Assembly (NCBI GenBank): GCA_022824945.1
Contig: JAJDYX010000048.1
Location: 1 to 43,588, forward strand
DNA: 43,588 nt
From: Candidatus Latescibacterota bacterium
GTDB taxonomy: Bacteria > Latescibacterota > UBA2968
Reading direction: 5' to 3'
Both the position numbers and the translations under genes were made by a program. The notes beneath the pieces were generated by a model, which saw only the letters and a program-made list of their open reading frames with translations, was not told the origin of the DNA and ran no database searches. This document shows, piece by piece, positions 40,896 to 43,588 of this stretch (position 1 is its first letter; each line of letters starts with the position of its first letter).

Positions 40896-43588
40896 TCACT
40901 TCAAAAGTAACATCTTTTTTCTCTCCACAAAATCACCCGCCACAATGCGGTAGAGATAGATTCCGCTGGATACCGATTTGCCGAAATCATCCTTATTATC
41001 CCAAACAACCCGGTGATACCCCGCCGGTTTTATTTCATTGACAAGCGTGCGAATCTGTTGCCCGAGCACATTGTAAATCACCAGATTCACATGCACACTT
41101 TGGGGCAGCGCATAAGGAATCGTTGTCTCTGGATTAAAGGGATTGGGATAATTCTGTGCAATAGAAAACGTATCGGGCAAAACTGACACGAACTCCATAT
41201 CACTTTCTATATCACCCAAGAGTGCTGGTTTACTCGCCTGAGCCATAGGGGTGGCATAGACGCGCTGCGTAGGGGGACTGGTACCCACACTATTCACCGC
41301 TCTCAAAGTGAAGGTATGTTGGACGCCGTTACTTAGCCCAAACAATGTATAACTGGTCGTCGTGGCATCGCTGCCGGGAATATTTATAGGGCCCCTCCAT
41401 CTGTCTGTCCTTATGCCATATCGATACCTTGTGATGGTCGCGTCATTAGGATTATCCCAAGTAAACGTCACCTGACCATTACCCACTTTCACAACAAAAT
41501 TGCTCGGTATATGCGGCACCGCTGCGGGTGTGACCGTCTTGCTGTTCGATGCATCACTCTCGCCTCCCCTGTTCACCGCACGTACCTGGAAATGGTATGT
41601 CGTGCCATTGGTCAGCCCTGTCACAAGATGACGGAGAGGATAAATCAGGGTTGTGCTTGTACTTGTTTCACTCTCCGGAATATCCTCCCAATCCGACCAG
41701 GTGACACCATCTTCACTCTGACGGTACTGATACTTGTCGATTACAACAGTATTGTCCAAAGCTGCGCTCCATGTCAACAAAGCCTCACCATTACCCTTCA
41801 GCACCCTCGAAAAAATCGGTTTAACCGGTGGCTCAATAGAGAAGCCCGAGTTGGACCAATCACCAGTACCCTCATCGTTGGTCGCCCGAACCTGCACTTC
41901 ATAGTGCGTGTCGGACATAATTCCAGTGATCGAGGTCATCAGGTTAGTACTGGTGTTTGTGGAATTCCACTCGATAAACGAATCTTCGCTGTCCATCTGC
42001 CGATACTGCACATCGTAATCGGTAATAGCAGGTCCCGTATTCGAAGGCTCAGTCCAGCTTACATTCAGCATCGTCGAAGACATCATCACTGTCGGGGGAT
42101 CGGGCACACCCGGCGCTTCGTTTACGTCATTGACTGTGATGACCACATCAAGAAAATGGTCAATAGCTGTATCAGGGTTGCCAGTTGCATCAACGCCATC
42201 TGAAACTTGCACCCTTCCCATATACACATTGTCCATATTTGCATCTTGAGGATCCTCGTAATTTTTAGCAGCCAGACCAATTGTGAGATTCCCTATTTTT
42301 TCATCGTCTTGCTCCTCAGCGATGAAGAAACAACCATTTAAGTCTCCTGTTACTGACCAGGTAAGCATAGCATTCTCAGGATAGGTCTTCGTGTAGGTGT
42401 ATTTGCCTATCGCCTCTAAAGTAGTGTTTTCTTCAACTGTAATACGCCCTGGTCCAGAAATCGGCGGTGCCTCCACCTTATTGGCAGTCACAGCCTGAGC
42501 ACTTTTGCCAGAACCTTCTTTATCTGTATAGGACACGGTTGCTCGCAGATAGTTGCTTGCATCATCAAGAACTGGCGTGTAGCTACCTGAGGTGGCTCCC
42601 ATAATCGTAGTCCAGGTGGTCTGATCAGAAGAACGCGCCCACTTCCACATCTCACCTGTAACACCACCATCTGGATCAGTCAGGGTAGCAGTCAGCGCGG
42701 ATCCAACCCGTATATTAGACTCAGAAAATGTCACCACACCTGCTTCGTCAACATTGGTCACGGTAATGACCACATCAAGAAAATGGTCAATGGCTGTATC
42801 AGGATTGCCAGTTGCATCAACGCCATCTGAAACTTGCACCCTTCCCATATACACATTGTCCATATTTGCATCTTGGGGATCCTCGAAGTTTTTAGCAGCA
42901 AAGCCAATTGTGAGTTTCCCTTTTTTTCTTCCCTCACGAATGATTAAGAAGCAATCTACTAAGTCTCCAGACAATGACCAGGTAAGCGTAGCACTTGCAG
43001 GAAAGGTCTCTGTGTAGGTGTATGTGCCTCCCACCTCTAAGGTAGTGTTTTCCTCAAATGTAATACTCTCTGGTCCAGCAATCGGCGGCGTTCCCACCGT
43101 ATTGGCAGTCACAGCCTGAGCACTTTTGCCAGAACCCTCCCCATCTGTATAGGACACGGTTGCTCGCAGATAGTTGTCTGCATCACCAAGAACTGGCGTA
43201 TAGCTACCTGAAGTGGCTCCCATAATCGTAGTCCAGGTAGTCTGATCAGAAGAACGCGCCCACTTCCACATCTCACCTGTAACACCACCATCTGGATCAG
43301 TCAGGGTAGCGGTCAGCGCGGATCCAACCCGTATATTAGACTCAGAAAATGTCACCACACCTGCTTCGTCAACGTTGGTCACGGTGATGGTAAGCGTCTG
43401 ATCTTTTGTCAGTACTCGATCCCCTGTACCACTCGTCGCTGTCACCACCACAACATACTCATTGTTACTCGCTGCATTCGATGGAGATATGCTTATCACA
43501 TCTAAAGGATTCTCAAAGTTCGGTGCATTCTTAAAACTCAACACACCCGCATTTGTAATCCCAAACAGAGCCTTATCTACACCGCCAG
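40896..43588 (-). CDS. Large secreted repeat protein, 3' part: cadherin/Ig-like repeats, three FnIII domains, FlgD/T9SS-type sorting domain
   Basis: The frame is open to the window edge, so the start and export signal are outside. From the N-terminal side it reads a partial cadherin-like repeat (ALFGITNAGVLSFKNAPNFE), then two copies of a pair made of an Ig-like unit (VVTFSESNIRVGSALTATL) and a cadherin-like unit (VQVSDGVDATGNPDTAIDHF). Three fibronectin type III domains follow (42100-41260). The last 80 residues have YPNPFNPETTIPYALP and SSGIYLYRIVAGDF, the FlgD-like C-terminal domain found on cargo of type IX-like secretion in FCB bacteria. It is probably a surface or secreted adhesin. No catalytic domain is seen in this part. 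It ends 28 bases before a shared terminator. Confidence 0.9.
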   Translation of the reverse strand, partial: GGVDKALFGITNAGVLSFKNAPNFENPLDVISISPSNAASNNEYVVVVTATSGTGDRVLTKDQTLTITVTNVDEAGVVTFSESNIRVGSALTATLTDPDGGVTGEMWKWARSSDQTTWTTIMGATSGSYTPVLGDADNYLRATVSYTDGEGSGKSAQAVTANTVGTPPIAGPESITFEENTTLEVGGTYTYTETFPASATLTWSLSGDLVDCFLIIREGRKKGKLTIGFAAKNFEDPQDANMDNVYMGRVQVSDGVDATGNPDTAIDHFLDVVITVTNVDEAGVVTFSESNIRVGSALTATLTDPDGGVTGEMWKWARSSDQTTWTTIMGATSGSYTPVLDDASNYLRATVSYTDKEGSGKSAQAVTANKVEAPPISGPGRITVEENTTLEAIGKYTYTKTYPENAMLTWSVTGDLNGCFFIAEEQDDEKIGNLTIGLAAKNYEDPQDANMDNVYMGRVQVSDGVDATGNPDTAIDHFLDVVITVNDVNEAPGVPDPPTVMMSSTMLNVSWTEPSNTGPAITDYDVQYRQMDSEDSFIEWNSTNTSTNLMTSITGIMSDTHYEVQVRATNDEGTGDWSNSGFSIEPPVKPIFSRVLKGNGEALLTWSAALDNTVVIDKYQYRQSEDGVTWSDWEDIPESETSTSTTLIYPLRHLVTGLTNGTTYHFQVRAVNRGGESDASNSKTVTPAAVPHIPSNFVVKVGNGQVTFTWDNPNDATITRYRYGIRTDRWRGPINIPGSDATTTSYTLFGLSNGVQHTFTLRAVNSVGTSPPTQRVYATPMAQASKPALLGDIESDMEFVSVLPDTFSIAQNYPNPFNPETTIPYALPQSVHVNLVIYNVLGQQIRTLVNEIKPAGYHRVVWDNKDDFGKSVSSGIYLYRIVAGDFVERKKMLLLK
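42136..42762 (-). repeat. Tandem repeat copy A inside the secreted protein gene
   Basis: This 627-bp copy encodes one Ig-like plus one cadherin-like unit. It is nearly identical over long stretches to copy B, which it adjoins directly. It is 6 bp longer because two residues are added in the cadherin-like unit (the EEQDDEKIG region compared with REGRKKG). Confidence 0.85.
42763..43383 (-). repeat. Tandem repeat copy B inside the secreted protein gene
   Basis: This 621-bp copy (207 codons) is the upstream partner of copy A. The sequence coding for the Ig-like unit and for VYMGRVQVSDGVDATGNPDTA is almost unchanged between copies, while the middle has drifted. This indicates recent duplication or gene conversion. 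Confidence 0.85.

Noticed and set aside
1..43588. CRISPR arrays, tRNA or rRNA genes, transposases, SusC/SusD genes and local transcription regulators were looked for.
   Set aside because: No repeat-spacer pattern, cloverleaf-like segment, transposase motif, TonB-dependent receptor or dedicated regulator gene was found. Short RNA genes could still be missed by eye.

Overview
The window looks like the chromosome of an uncultivated bacterium of the FCB group or a neighbour, in the style of Latescibacterota or Poribacteria. This is inferred from family content, not from a marker gene. The supporting signs are nine phytanoyl-CoA dioxygenase-like (PhyH) genes, three type I sulfatases, a DUF6785-type membrane protein, MacB/FtsX-like permeases of the 800-residue type, and a large surface protein ending in a FlgD/type IX-like sorting domain. 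No rRNA, tRNA, CRISPR array, insertion sequence or SusC/SusD pair was seen.

Region 1 (1-7638) is the more AT-rich part. It holds a decayed FtsX-like permease, a lone DUF433 gene behind a palindromic promoter, and an ABC exporter plus MacB-like permease pair. That pair sits behind a convincing sigma-54 promoter with two upstream activator-like sites 21 bp apart. A GrpB-family gene closes the region and overlaps tail to tail with the next one.

Region 2 (7621-32734) is a C-rich accessory block. Two minus-strand Rossmann-fold genes diverge from a long plus-strand series: a two-domain PhyH protein, a heparinase II/III-like lyase, PhyH, a DUF6785 membrane protein, PhyH, a sulfatase, a GHL6-like glycosidase, two PhyH paralogs, a sulfatase, a Gfo/Idh/MocA dehydrogenase, two overlapping PhyH genes, a sulfatase, an inserted DUF6364-like/PIN toxin-antitoxin pair, an enolase-superfamily dehydratase and a GH29 alpha-L-fucosidase. 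Tight spacing, ATGA overlaps and strong Shine-Dalgarno sites suggest a few long operons. None of the sulfatases or glycosidases shows a signal peptide, so sulfated or otherwise decorated sugars are probably imported, perhaps by the DUF6785 protein, and then desulfated, oxidised, cleaved and dehydrated in the cytoplasm.

Region 3 (32808-43588) begins with an ATPase-nuclease gene of different base composition, probably acquired. A GH32-like protein with altered catalytic motifs follows and ends at a bidirectional terminator. Next come a divergent PhyH pair, a Tat-exported dienelactone hydrolase-like protein and a thiamine-diphosphate enzyme. A second bidirectional terminator precedes the 3' part of a secreted repeat protein (minus strand) that runs off the window.

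The most unusual signal is a split in the PhyH set. Six genes keep the HxD iron motif. Three (9183, 21631, 22560) have H-G-G or H-N-G where the acidic ligand should be, which is the pattern known from Fe/2-oxoglutarate halogenases. One of these also carries a second PhyH domain without either histidine.
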